Below, piece after piece: positions 47,534-61,176 of a stretch of 64,000 bases of DNA (its first letter is position 1; every line of letters starts with the position of its first letter). Source of the stretch: Psoroptes ovis (lineage: Eukaryota; Arthropoda; Arachnida; Sarcoptiformes; Psoroptidae); the NCBI GenBank assembly GCA_002943765.1, contig PQWQ01000001.1, forward strand, positions 2,825,501-2,889,500. Direction: 5' to 3'. The position numbers and the translations under genes are program-made. The notes below the pieces were generated by a model that did not search any database, was not told where the DNA came from, and saw nothing but the letters and a program-made list of their open reading frames with translations.

Positions 47534-50500
47534 TTTTTTGTTACCAATTTGAAAATACAATTATATTAATTTTATTTATACAATTGAGTATCCTCAAATA
47601 TCATGGAAGATTCCAAAAAATATAACTGAATGAATTAATTATTCACATTTGAAATGCACCTTTAAAACACTTTTAAAATGATAAATTTTCATGATAATAT
47701 GCATTTGATTTATGTTTGATGAAATATTGGAAATGTTTCAAACAATTCTTTTGTTCATTTTTTTTTTTTTTTTTTGGTCAAAATATATTCATTTCATTTT
47801 ATTGATCATTTCGATAGTTTCTTATTTTGCTAAAAATATCTGTCCGGATGAAAATATTCAAATTTCTTTCAATTTTTAATTATTAAATTGATGAATAATT
47901 GTAATAAAAAATATGCTTGTTTCAAGGTTTCAACAATTTCGACACAGGGGAAAATCTATGAAAAAAAATGAAGAAATATAGAAAAGAAATTTAAATTAAA
48001 ATTAGTTCAATTGAAAATTTGAATAATAATATTATTATTAGAAATGGATAAATTAATTGTTCTCATAAATGAATGAATGAATGCATCAAAATTACAATGA
48101 ATTTGTGTTTTGGACATTATTTATTGTTCCAAGAATTATCATTGACAAGTATGCTAAGAAGCAAAACTTGTTACATCAATAAATAAAAGTAATTATTATT
48201 TTCATTATAATAAGATATGGCGGAGCAAAATTCAAAAATCTAAACTAAACTAAATTAAAGCTTAAAACACGGTGAGAACAAAAAGCAAAAAGCATTAAGA
48301 AATTGGCAATTTGATGATCAAAACCTTGAAGATATTTGTGATTCAAAATGAAATGAAAACAATAATAAGAATGATAATAAAATTAATGAATAGAATAACA
48401 ACATTAACATCAACAACAGCAGCAGCACTAAACATCTCAGCACGCAAACATTTCAAACATACATGAGGCTTATGTGGTCCAAAAAATATTGATAATTTTC
48501 ATTCATTTGTTCATTTGATTGTTGTTGACCATCAATATTACAATTCATTATACTTACATTGAATTGAATGTTTTATTATGCAATTATTTTGATTTTGAGG
48601 AAAAAAACGTGTATACATCACGACATGAATTGTTTTTTCTTTGACTATTGAATTGTTATTTGATGCCGGTTTTTCATATCAATGGATATTGTTTTTTTAG
48701 AAAATATGCAAATTTTTTTCTTTATCCATCAATTTATGATAAATATTTATTCGATAAATTGAAAACAAAACACAATGACAACAAACAGCAGAAAAAACAA
48801 TGAATCTTTAAATATTATTATTGAAATTCAATTGTAATATGAATGAAAAAAACAATCGATGAAGATGATGTGAAAAAAATAATACAAATCAAACGATATT
48901 GGTGATAACAAAACGAATAAAGAAAAAATTTATAAAAACAATGCCGTTATAATCACAGTCACATTTTTTTTCATTCTTTGTTGTTTATCATCTGTTGATT
49001 GTATAATTGAAAATTATCATTACAAACATATGACATAGGCCAAACATCGGCCATCGGCTACGAAGCGATTGTACAGAACGACGGCAACAAAAACTGAACT
49101 TCTTGCAAGCAAAATCTTGATGTATTCGCGCTATTTGGCCAACAAATGATAATGATTGGTTGATTATAATGATGATTAAACAACAATTGTGTGTGTGTGT
49201 CTGTGTGTGTGTGTGTGGAGCAAGCAAACAAAATAGAAAAATTACATGAAGTATCTTAAAGAATTTCTTCTTTCTTACATTACTGTATATTTAAAATTTT
49301 GAAGAACTTGAATCACTTCAAAATGATCAGGTATTTGTGAGAGAGAGAAAAATGGTCTCTTTTCAAATCGTTGCAAATCACTGTGAATATCTCGGCTGAA
49401 AATCTTTGCTGAATTTTCATCTCTCTCCATCCATTCAATCAATAATAATAATGATCAACAAGTGTCTCTTCGCAATATTGTTCATGAAGTCAATGATGGC
49501 CAAGTCAATAAACAATTTTCAGTCATTATTTTGAATTTTCTCTTTGTTTCAATGTGTGTGTGTGTTATGCTAAATATATGTATTATGGTATTCATAGATT
49601 GTTTTCAAAAAAAAAAAAAAAAAAACAAGAACCAACAAACAAAGTATATTCATTATGGAAGGCAAAAAACAGGTATTTTCATTCGAGCAAAATATATATC
49701 AACATATAAATAGTTTTTTTTCTGTAAAATCATAGAAATCTATGGTTGTAGTGGTGTTGGTGGTGATGGCGGCGGCAAAAATTTTTCCGAAAATAAGTTC
49801 CTTGTTATATTGTCTCATACAAACAAGTTATTTCAATAATGGTGAAAAAAATCTTACCACGTAAGTTTTTTCACTTAAAATGAAAAATGTCGACAGGTAA
49901 ACATTCACATTCACACATAGCATTGCGTTTAGTCATTCATTCATTCATTCAACAATTTTATTCATTCAGGTGTTACATATGTGTTCATATGCTAGCTACA
50001 CTTGTTGAAGACATTGGTAAACAAACAATTTTCTGGCTACAAGCTCAAGTTATGTTCCTTTGAACTTTGATGTGTACCATGCCACTTCTACCATCGTTTA
50101 TCAGAGCATTGATTCGTCGACTTGAAACCAGCTCTCTCCATTGCGGTAAACCTGTTCGTATGCCACAAGACATTGTGGACGATACTAAACGATATGCCGA
50201 AATAGAAAGGCAAAAATCAAAAATCAACATTGAATTTCTTCATATTTCTTTGAAACAAGATTTCTACAAATGTTGGACATCATCATCATCATTTGATTGA
50301 TTCATGCACCTAAATTTTCGAATGACTGAATGGATAAAATACGACCATCCGGATCTAGATCTACGATGGTCATCATTAAAAAAATTTTCATTTATTTATT
50401 TGTAGAAAAAAAACATTGATCGATATCATTGGATGATGTAAGAATAACTTGAAATTATTATTATTATTATCATAACTATCAGGTTATTCAGTGATATTTG

Positions 50501-51962
50501 CAAACACACATATTTAGGATATTTTTCTTTATTTATTCTTGTTCATCATTCAAACATTTCTACCATTAAGAAATCATCTCCGTATTCAGGATGAGATAAT
50601 AAAGAAAATAGAAGTAAAAATACCGGTCAAAAATGTCAAACTAAACCCAAACATTCATGCAGTGATATATAATTTGTTATTTGATTGAAACATTCATAAT
50701 TTTGTCATGGGATAATGTTTAAATTATCACCATTCAAAATGATGAAATTAATAATAATAATAATCATAACCAATGACCGATGAATATATGCAATTCTCCC
50801 ATAAAATTTTCGCATTTTAGAAATGATTATTTTTTTTCATTTTTGAACGTATATCATTGATTGAATTTTTCTAATTTTTTTTTTCATCCATAACCATGAG
50901 ACATCAAAAAGACTTTAAAAAGATTATTTATAATTGGAGGCTACACAAACAACAAGCATTGAAGACCATGTATCAATCAATAACAAGTAACAAAATTAAA
51001 AATTGACTCAAATTATTTTAGAAATATTTCAAATATGAAATATATTTTAAGAAAATCTTACCGGTCATCCTTATTACTTATATTTCCTAAGGGCTATTCG
51101 GTCATCAATGTTATTATTATTATTATTTTTATCATGTTCATTATAATCAAATCAAATTTCAAATATCGATAATAATAATAATGGCAATATTTACATTTAT
51201 TCATATCTATGATTCTTCAATATTGTTGATTATGATGACGATCATATTGATAATAATAATAACGAATAAATCAATTTAAATTGAAATCAAGTACACAAAC
51301 ACAATATGAATATCAATACACATTCATTTATTGAATTATCATCATTGAATTGTAAAGCGGCCATAATTCAATGATGATGATCAATAAAATTAAGAAAAGA
51401 AAGAATCAATTCAACAATTCTTGCCCATGATTTTGATGGTTCATTTAAAATGGTGCATTTTCGTATTGTGAAAAGATCAAATTACAATCAAATTATTCTT
51501 ATTATTATCATTATTACATAACAAAATATAATTTAATGATCATATAGATTGTGTTCACGATTCGATCATTTGCTTCCTATTTTGTTTTGATAATGATAAT
51601 GATGATAATAATGATGGTGATTGATAATTCTTATGTGTGTGTGTGTCTTGTCCATTACAGATGTTAAATGAATGAAATTGAATGGTAAAATGTAAAAGAA
51701 ACCCTCACATAGAGAGGAAATTTTGATAAATTTTTTCCTTACATTAAAATGTGGATAATGGTAGCTGCATTAGCCCTATTATCATCCGTATAATTATCGA
51801 ATCGATGATGATAACAATGATGATGATGATGATTAAAGGTAATGGAAATTCGATAAATTAAATCTTTTTAAAAATTTAAGGAAGCAAATGAATGAGTGCA
51901 GAAGAACTTGCATTATTTAATTCTATTGAAATTGAATGACCGAAAATTCGCCGAGAATCGTC
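47534..51962. other. Upstream region of uif-like gene, no supported gene
   Basis: AT-rich DNA with a poly-T tract (47758-47775) and a (TG)n tract (49189-49218). Two GC-richer islands at about 49030-49150 and 50045-50230 have short open frames on both strands, none recognisable. It may contain promoter or 5' UTR sequence of the uninflatable-like gene. A 35-base candidate 5' exon with AG/GT borders lies near 51746-51780 (minus), but support is weak. Confidence 0.4.
49189..49218. repeat. (TG)n microsatellite
   Basis: TG repeat with one C interruption, about 30 bases. Confidence 0.9.
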
Positions 51963-52681
51963 TCAAGTGTTTGGATTTTGACCATTTCAAGTGTTTGTAC
52001 CATTTTCACTGATGGATCGAAGTCTGAGGACCTGGTTGGGTGTTCTTTTGTTGTTTTCAATGATGAAAATTGCATCCCAAGTGTAATTCAATGTTTCCGC
52101 CTTGGCGCTGGATGTTCAGTCTTTCAGGCTGAATTGTTGGCCATCCGCAACGCATTGGTTTGGATCATTGAAAATGGTATTGTCGATGCTCAAATTATAA
52201 CTGATTCTATGTCAGCGATTTGGGCTTTGCATAATATCTATACACTTAATGAATTAGTGCAGGACATTTTTCGTATCGTGTGTAACCATCGTGGCCATAT
52301 TTGTCTGAAATGGACAAGGTCGCACTGTGGCAACTTTGGTAATGATCTAGCTGATAAGTTTGCCAGGGTTGCTGCAGTCGACCTTTCGGATGTTTTTTAC
52401 ACCCGAGTGCCCATGATGACACTATGCCAAGCGTCGAAGTTGGACATACTGAATCTTTGGAATCAGAGATGGACGGAGACTGCTGATGGCCACACGACGA
52501 AATTGTTCTTTCCAACAGTTGGATCGCGAATCAATACCAACTTTAGTCCCGATAGGGATTTGACAAGACTGCTGACAGGGCACGGCTGATGTGACCATAC
52601 TATTGCCACCCTTGTGATCACGGAACAAGGGTTGTCTTGCTTGTTCTTCATCATCATCATCATCATCAAGTGTTTGGATTT
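51963..52681 (+). mobile_element. 5'-truncated LINE remnant with RNase H domain
   Basis: A 218-codon frame (51936-52589) encodes an RNase H domain of the type found at the end of I/R1-group LINE polymerases. It shows the first Asp in IFTDGSKSED, Glu in FQAELLAIRNAL, the second Asp in IITDSMSAIWAL, and the His/Asp end in RSHCGNFGNDLADKFARV, so all four metal-site residues are present. The frame continues into the usual Trp-rich linker and the DLTRLLTGHG segment before a stop. The reverse transcriptase and endonuclease are absent. GC content is far above the surroundings. TCAAGTGTTTGGATTT occurs at both 51963-51978 and 52666-52681 and may be a 16-base target-site duplication. The copy ends in a (TCA)n tail just before the second repeat. 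This is a dead partial copy. Confidence 0.8.
52649..52668. repeat. (TCA)n run at the LINE 3' end
   Basis: About six to seven TCA units that directly abut the downstream copy of the 16-base direct repeat, in the place of a LINE tail. Confidence 0.7.
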
Positions 52682-53786
52682 GAATGGTCGATTTTAAATT
52701 AATTTGCATGGAATCGTGCAATTCTTCTTTATTTATTCATTAATTTTTTTCTTTGAGCAAAAACGGCTCAAAAATTCGTCAAAACCTCGGCAAATACGTC
52801 CAAATATAAATCAAAACCTTTTTGTTTCAAAGAAAAAATGTTACAATTGATGAATATTTATAAATTCTTTGAATATTTCGTTTCGAATTTCGACCAGATT
52901 CAATATGTATTTGCAACCAAATGAATATTGATGAATGAATCAATAAATTTAAAATTGAAATCACGAAAAAATATGTTCTAATTTTGATTTAGATTATTTG
53001 CGCTCGTTGAGCTCTGAATATTCATTTATTGAAACAAATGAAAAAAAAAATATTTCAATTCAAGCCCTTGAATCCGATTACGATTGATAATCAATCAATC
53101 AAAAAAAAAGAAGGTTAAAAAATCTAAAAAATCAATTGATTCTTTCTCGGTTTTAGGTTTGATTTGATTTAGCTTAGCCGATCGACCTACAAATATATTT
53201 GATGATGATGATCATCATTTTGGCTGTTGCTGCACACATACACATACATAAATATATTCACAACGATCAAAGACATTGGCTCAAAGAAAAAATTCATGAA
53301 TTATATCGATGAATGAAAAAAAATGTTATTTTCAATGTTCTAAAAATAAAAGTAAATATCTTAAAACAACAACAGTCTTGAATTGGATTGAATTGAATTT
53401 TTGATTCATCATTTCATTAAAAAGATTTTATTTTTTTCAATTTTTTTTTTCAAATCTTTCAATATACCCAAAGGTAACATGAATAGTCATCATCATCAAT
53501 ATATTTCGATAAAATTCGATTAATTACAATTCATCACAATTAATAGATCAATATAAATGATTCAAATCTAATCAAAATATATAAATAGTATCGATCGATC
53601 GATTAATATAAACATTTAAGTATATCTTTATTGATTCCAAATAACGGTGCTGATTGAATTGAATACCAGAAACCGGTAAAATATTGAAACACTTTAATTA
53701 ATGTGATTGATTGTATGATCATAATAAAAATAATGATAATTATGATGATGATGGAAGATACGAAAATCACCGCAATCACCATTTAC

Positions 53787-53833
53787 CTTTGCCATCAACA
53801 TTATCAATAGCAACACATTGAGCATCGATAAGG
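53787..53833 (-). other. Candidate small exon, unassigned
   Basis: 47 bases between a good acceptor (pyrimidine-rich, TTTTGTTACAG) and a donor (AAAG then GTAAAT) on the minus strand, GC-richer than the flanks. One frame reads LIDAQCVAIDNVDGKG; another reads MLNVLLLIMLMAK. Neither joins in phase to exon 2 of the uninflatable-like gene. It could be a 5' UTR exon of that gene (which lies downstream on the same strand), an exon of an unseen gene, or chance. Confidence 0.25.
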
Positions 53834-54177
53834 CTGTAACAAAACAAGATATCTGAATCAATCTTTTTTTTCATATTTGTATTAGTTAATACCGACGGAA
53901 AAACTTTACCATTAACAGAAATTTTTTTTACAAAATTATTATTATTTGTTGATTGGAAAAATATTGAGAAGAAATAAAAAACATGGAAAATAAATGAATG
54001 TCCTAGATTACTGATTATTATTATTCAATGATGACTCAAGTATATGATAAACATATAAATATTTATTTACCTCAATAAATGTTTTCGTTTAAATACCTTT
54101 AAATGGATTTATTTATAAACTTTAACCGTGATAATTTTTGAACGGAGCTTTTAATCACTTTTGTCTTGTTCGCTGTC

Positions 54178-54197
54178 AAAAAAAAAAAAAAAAAAAT
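54178..54197. repeat. Poly-A tract (20 bases)
   Basis: Uninterrupted A run. A similar run of 19 A lies at 55159-55177. Confidence 0.9.
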
Positions 54198-56952
54198 GAA
54201 TACACGCATTTTTAATTGATGAAATTAAGATGCCTATTCGGATTTGATGAAATTCATTTAGATTAACAAATAATATTATGATCTTCAATGCTTTCTAATG
54301 ATAGGTTCCAATTTTTAATTATTTGATGAGAATGTAAATGTTCCCATGAAGAAACAATGGAAGTATTCATAGCCCAAATTAAATTTCCCTTAAACAAGGG
54401 ACAACGGACCGACAAAAATTATAGAAGCAAAGCCAAAACCCCAATTCGTTTAACTAAATTCGGTAGATATATTTAAAGCAAAGCTAATTGAAAATTGCAA
54501 AGCAAATTGAATATTGTGAATTTAAAAAAATAAGATTGATATTCACTGTTCATTCAAACATACATATTTTGATTTAACCTGATTCAGCATGTTATTCAGC
54601 TTCAGCCAACTACGAATAATACCTGAATATTGAATGAGTATGTTCTCTCATGTATTAATCAAAATTCATAATTTCATTGCATTTTAATTAAATTATGGAA
54701 TTATTATAAAATTATTAATTATGAATTCAATTAATATAATTGAACTAAATAACATAAATAAAGAAAGGGGAAAAAATTACTGGAATTTATTTTTAATTCA
54801 TTTTTGAATAATTAAAATTCTAAAAAGAAACTTTTAAAATAATTAATCTTTCATTGAATGGAAAATTTTCAAATTTATTTGGGCAAAAATATATCTTCAT
54901 TGATTATTGAATATTAAAGAAAAATAATTTTAACATTGAAAATTTTTTTTCTCAATATTCAATATTGAGCTCTTGGCCAAAATGAAAAAAATTGAGATCA
55001 AATCATTGGTCTAAAATTTTCAATACTCACACATACACACACACTAATCCACACAAACTAACACAGACATGATTAATATCATTGAAAATCATCAATAACT
55101 GGTACATGAAATTGCAAAAAGCAAAAAAAATTGTCCATCAAATGAGAAATGTTCGACCAAAAAAAAAAAAAAAAAAATCTTGTAATATTTGCAAAATTGA
55201 AATACGAAAAACTGTAACTGTAAAGGTCCGGTCATCGGTATTTGTGTACTGAAAAAAAAATGGAAACATTTTTATCCAATATAAACAATAATTAATCATC
55301 AAACATTATATGCAGTGTCGATGAATTTTGATGATTTGGCTGCGCAAGTTTTCATACAAATACAAGCAAAATACCAACAAAAAAAAAGATATGAATAAAT
55401 AACTGATCATTGAATTGATTTGAAATGTCTTTTGAAAAATATTTATTTCAATGTGTTTATATAAATAAATATAACACAGTGATATTTGTAATCTGACGGA
55501 CGGATTGGAAATTTCAATCTTCACCTGTTTCAGGTATAAATTCATACGAAAAAAAAAATATTTTCTTTAAAAAAATAAATATAACGAAAACCTGTCTGAT
55601 GAAATCATTTTTGAAGTAAAAAAAATTGATGTCATCATTCAATGGCATCTTGATATTTTTTTAGAAGAAATTTTTAAAGTAAAAAAATTAATTTTCTTTT
55701 AAAATCTAAAAATGTTTGAAATCTTTGTAAAGAAAAAATTTGGAGAATGAAAATATTAGCAAACTGATGAAATTTCAAATGAAATGTGAACAAATTAATT
55801 TTTGGGAAAAATTCTACGCAAATTTCTCCCATAAGTTTTCAAAGTTATTTCTTTTACTTGAAATTTACAACAACACGACAACCCTTTGAAACTCTTCTTG
55901 GTCTTAAGCCTTTGAGTTGGTGAATTTTTCTCGGGTAAAAACTTTCTCTCTTTGATTTCTTTCATTTTTGAAAAAGATTTTATTTTAGAAAATTTTATTT
56001 TTAAAAAAATTGAAATTAAAAAAAAAATTTTAAAGAACAAATGAAATGACGAATGAATGAAGAACGCATATTTATTCATATCATTCATTTATATTCTTTG
56101 TCAAATTGATAATGATGATTTATTATTTTCAAATGATGATGTCGAAGAGAATATCTTTTATTTCTTTGTTTAATTTGTATGAATATCAATGGTAGATGAA
56201 TAAAAACAAATGTCATCATAAAACATTATTTATAAATGTTGAATGAATGAATCTGATGATACTTGACATTTTGGTGTGTGTTTGATTTGTTTGTATGTAA
56301 TTGAAATAGTATTTTCATTATCATCATTATTATTATCATTTTGAATGTGCTTTCCTTTTCATATCTTTACAAAATATTGTGTATTCATGTTGTCTACATG
56401 TGTACTATTCATATTTTTATTGTTTGGTAACATGTCTATTTGTGTATTTGTATTTGATGGCAACGATAATGATAATACATGATTGCATGAATGAATGATT
56501 TATGTCGATCGAATATATATGAGGTTGACAATGATGTTCAATTATTTAAATGGTAATTATCATGATATGACGAAAAAAATATGCATGCAATCATATGAAA
56601 AATAAGCCAGGTGGTGCATTTACAACGGTCTTAATATTTAGTTCATTTTTTATTATTTGATAAAAATGTGTTTCGATTAATGTGAGTGTGTCGATTTGAG
56701 TGTCTACTGTATGCTGCAATTATCATCTGATAATAGTTTAATGATGATAATTTAATAATTTAAAATCATGCCATCCATCGCGGATTACATCAATCGAATG
56801 GAAAAATCAATTCAAATTTGATTCAATTCAAAGATTTGATTTAATCAAATATTCGAAAATTAAAATTAAATAATATGATGTGGTGGTGGAAAATGAATTC
56901 GGTCCAAAATTAAAATTTACAGAGGAGAAAAATGAAGGGAAAAAACATTTTG

Positions 56953-59900
56953 CTAAACCTGCTGTTGATCATCTTCAACGAAATCTTGTGCTTCTTCTTT
57001 GGTTACCACTTCAATATGGCTGACCTGAATATTAATTTTGATATTTTTGGTATTTGAATTTGAAGGGATGTAGTAAAAAAATTTAAAAGTGAATATATTT
57101 TTTTTGAATCAGTGAAAAAAGAAACAAATGGAAAAGGATTCAAAATGTTATCAATTTTACCAAATGTAAAATAAAAAACCAAAGATAAGAAATATGAACA
57201 CAAAACATCAATGTGTTATAACATACCCTATTCCTAAATTTAACACCATAAAATTTATCAGCTTTCTCCAACAATTCTGGCCGAAATGTGGTCGTAATGA
57301 ATTGTGCATCTTTTTTCAGCTCAAAAATCATGTCTTATTGAAAATTTAGAGAAGGAAAAAGGGAGAAAAATTAGATAATCATTATCACGTTTTTTTCTGG
57401 GTTCATTTTTGCGGTTTAAAAAAATTAAAAATAAATTGATTAAAATAATGATCAATGATCATAAATAATTACCGGCAACTGCACGACGATGTTGTGGATC
57501 AAGTGCTTGATCAATTTCATCAAACAAATAAAATGGCGCTGGATCACATTTTTGTATGGCAAATATAAATGCTAATGCAACCAATGATTTTTGCCCACCA
57601 GACAATTGTTGCATATCTTTCATTTCAGCATTTGATCCAGTGAACGATACACGTATACCTACACCAGTAAAATTATCGATCGATGGTGTTGCATAATTAT
57701 CATTATTATTTTGTTGATTTTGTATTGAATCATCAATTTTCATATCCAATGATGCTCTACCGTTAGGAACTAATTTTTTAAACACTTCACTAAAGAACAT
57801 TGATACTTGTCTAAATGTGAATTGTATGGCTTCATATTTTCGCTGTTCTAAGGCATTCATTAAATCTATAATTGATTTATGGCTAGCATCGAGATCACCT
57901 TTACGTTGCATTAATCGTTCTTTTTTCTCGCTGAAATCTAAATATTGATCCAGTGCTTTTTTATTGACATGTGAATATTTTTGCAACTCTTTGTTACAAC
58001 TTTCTAATTTTTTATACAGCTGCTTTAATGATAAATTATTATATTTCATTTCAGCATCCGCTGGTAATGTTCCTAATTCACGTATTTTACGCATACATTC
58101 TTCAATTTTTTTGCCCAACATTGAATTTTTCGATGTTATTTTATCAAGATCTTTGGAATCTTCATTAATTCGATCAATCGTATCTCTTTCTTCACTTTTC
58201 TTTTTTTCGATTTCCATTTGTAATTCTTTTTGTCTTTTTGCCATTGTTTCAATATTATCTTCCAATGTTCGCATCTGTTCATTAACAGCTTCAATTCGAT
58301 TCGATATTACTGATAATTCTTGCCGTTCACTTTCTAATTTTTGTCGTCGATCTTCGACAGATATTTCTTGTAATGCTGCCTCTAATTCATCACGACGACG
58401 GCACAGATTATTGTTCAGAAGATTTTCAAGCTTATTTTTTTGAGCTTCCAATTGCATGCGTCTACTGAATGCTTCTTTATTCTTACCAGTCAATTGACGT
58501 ATTTCATCATTTAAACGATCAACTTCTTGCTGATCTTGTACAGATAAATGTGTAAGTAAATCTTGTTGTAATTCACTTTTCAATGATTCTTGCAATGATT
58601 CCATAGAACTTAGATTTGATTCATGACTAACTAATGAACGTTCTTTTGGCTGTCTAGATTTTTCAATAGCAGCCAACTCATCCTTCAATAATCTAATATC
58701 AGTTTTCATTTTATCGAATGTATCTTTATTTTTGCTATTTTTCGTTTCAGCGCGTTGCATCTCACTGACCAATTGATTGATTTGTTGCTCAACATCATTC
58801 AATTTTTCATGTAATACATCTAATTTTTCTTTCTGTTCAGCGATATCTTTCATCAATGCTGTATGGGATTTATGTAATTCCAAACGAGATCTTCTTGTAT
58901 CAAAATAACCACCTGTTAATGAACCTTTATGTGAAACTTGATCGCCATCTAATGTTATACAATCTAGATGCGAATTTCTGGCTAATGATGTTGCCACTTC
59001 AAGTGAACGACAAATCAATGTTTTACCGAAAATAAATTTCATAACTGTATCATGTTTTTTGTCGAAAGTTAATCTTGATATCATCGGAATGGCATCCTGA
59101 TTGATTGATCAAATAAAGAAAAAACAATTAATTTTTAAAAAGCATAAATCACTACAAAAAACTAACTGGAGTTTGTGGATAATCAATTTCTTTCGTAAAC
59201 AAACGATTGATAGGCATAAACGTTACTTCACCGGCCAGTTTCATCTTATTCATTTCTTGCAAAATACGTGTACCAATTTTATCATTTTCGACAATATGAT
59301 GGAACAATTTATTACCAGCAGTCATTTCGATGGCCGTATAAAATTCTTTACCACATTCAAAATTTTCAATCAACATGCCATAATAACCTTTGACAATTGA
59401 TTCATATGAACCACCTCGTTCTTTGAATACTTCTAATACTTTTTGCACTGAATCTCTACCATTCAAAACAGTTTTGCCAACCATTGATCTCAATAATTGA
59501 TCTTTTTTCGATTTTTCTTCAATCAACATATTATAATTCTGTTGCAGTGCATTTTCTTGTCGCCACATTTCACTAAATTTATTTGAATGAGTTCGAAATT
59601 CAACTTAAGATAAATACTCAGGTTTAAAACATGAGAATAACTTACTTTCTTTCATTTTGCAATGAATCTTTTTTCTTTTTCATATCATAATAAGATTTAT
59701 TCTGATTGTCGATGCTTGAACGATTATTTTCCAATTCTTTCGTCAATTCCTATAATAGATAAATTTAATAATATAATAAAGATTATCAAATATACTGATC
59801 AACATACATCGATTTTTGATTCCAATTCTTCTTTGCGTTTAGCATCACGCTTCAAATCATCACGAAGACGATCAATTTGTACACGTTTATCTTGCAGATT

Positions 59901-61176
59901 ACGTTGTAGCTTTTTCAATTCATTCTGTATCCATTTATCACGTTCATTTTTCGATGTAAATTGACTACCACGACCTTGTTTTGCATATAATTCTGAACGT
60001 TTTTGTTCTTTTAGACTCAACTCTCTGGTGCATTCTTCTTCCAGTAATTTCATTTCTTCGTATTCTGGTTTTATTTGATTAAGTTCATTCTGTTTTTCAG
60101 AAATACGTTCTTTAAGATTCGCTAATTCTGTTTCAGCACGTTTTTTGGAACTTGTATCACCTTCGACCTCGTCTTTTAAATCTTTTATATGTAATTCTAA
60201 ACGTGTCTTTTCTTTGACGAATGTCGTATGCTCATGTTGCAACGCTTCTTTTTCATCTTTATATGTTTGAAGTTTTGTTTTCACTTCTCTGAGATCACGA
60301 CTTAAATCTTTGATTTTTTCAGTCGATAATTGTAACTGTTCACGTAATTTTTCAGTAACCATACTACTGGTTTCACGACGACTTTCTAATTCTTGTTGTC
60401 GTTTCCTCGAATCTTCTAATTCATTATTATAAATTGTATATTCAAGTGCACGACGCATTTTGTCCCATTTTTGATATTCTTTCAATTCTTCTTTTTCACC
60501 TTCAAGTGTTTGTAATTTTTCTTCAATATATTTGATTAAATCAATGATTTTTTCCAATTTATTCTCAGCTTCACGCAAAGATACGCGTGATTCTTCTTTA
60601 CGCTCATCATAAATACGTGTACCGGCAACTTCGCGAAGAATTTTCAGACGTTGTGGATCTGGTGCTGTTGCCATTTGGTTAATTTTACCTTGCTTAACGA
60701 TATAATAAGGATTACTACGAGAAAAACCAGCACTCTCCAATACATTCATAACATCTGCACGTGTGACTATCTTTTTATTCAAATAATATTGATCTTTTTT
60801 CAGACCAATCTGCCTTCGTAATGTTACAATTGATTCATCAATTGGTAAACGATTATCTGAATTATCGAAAATGATTTCCACATAAGCAATCATTGTACGT
60901 TGACCAGGGCCTTCATGCAATAATTGCTGTCGTTGATCAGGCCGTAAATGCGAAAATTCATCACTTAAAACGAATTGTATGGCATAAAAGAAATTGGATT
61001 TTCCTGATCCGTTTCGACCAACAATTACATTATGACCGGGACTAAATGGTTCGACAACCGTTTGTTCGCGGTATGAACGAAAACCGCTAATAACAACCTA
61101 CAATTGGCAAATTTCAAAAAATTAATCCAATTTTACAAAATTATCTCAATTAAGTAATTACCTGTTTGATAAACAT
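56953..61176 (-). CDS. SMC3: Cohesin ATPase subunit SMC3
   Basis: A 1,205-residue SMC3 in seven exons: 61176-61162, 61097-59808, 59749-59646, 59572-59167, 59096-57473, 57333-57227 and 57024-56953 (3,618 bases, all GT/AG and in phase). SMC3 pairs with SMC1 and the kleisin RAD21 to form the cohesin ring that holds sister chromatids. It starts MFIKQVVISGFRSYR. Walker A is GRNGSGKSN (about residue 32-40). The twin lysines acetylated in the family are kept in GLKKDQYYLNKK (about 105). A coiled coil at about 170-490 leads to the hinge (about 500-670, MLIENFECGKEFYTAIEMTA ... HKGSLTGGYFDTRRS), then the return coil. The signature LSGGQKSLVALAFIFAIQ and Walker B FYLFDEIDQALD lie near the end, followed by TTTFRPELLEKADKFYGVKF. 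Human SMC3 is 1,217 residues. The 15-base first exon (MFIKQ) is supported by the family start and by phase. Confidence 0.97.

Larger units (their letters stand above)
52682..56952. other. Intergenic region with one candidate 5' exon
   Basis: AT-rich sequence between the LINE remnant and the SMC3 stop, with poly-A tracts at 54178-54197 and 55159-55177. The open frames at 55.3-55.5 and 55.8-56.1 kb are Lys/Phe/Ile-rich without motifs and are not called. 3' UTR sequence of SMC3 should occupy the last few hundred bases. Confidence 0.45.

Noticed and set aside
50045..50300. Possible VWC-like exon on minus or small gene on plus
   Set aside because: One frame looks vaguely like a VWC start but runs into two stops without the cysteine pattern. 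The plus-strand frame has no family features. Kept only as a GC-rich island in findings.
51936..52721. Active retrotransposon
   Set aside because: Reverse transcriptase, endonuclease and ORF1 are missing, and the frame breaks after GHG. This is a dead partial copy.
57964..58443. 159-residue plus-strand frame
   Set aside because: Antisense shadow of the SMC3 coiled coil, made Ser/Phe-rich by the Glu/Lys-rich coding strand.
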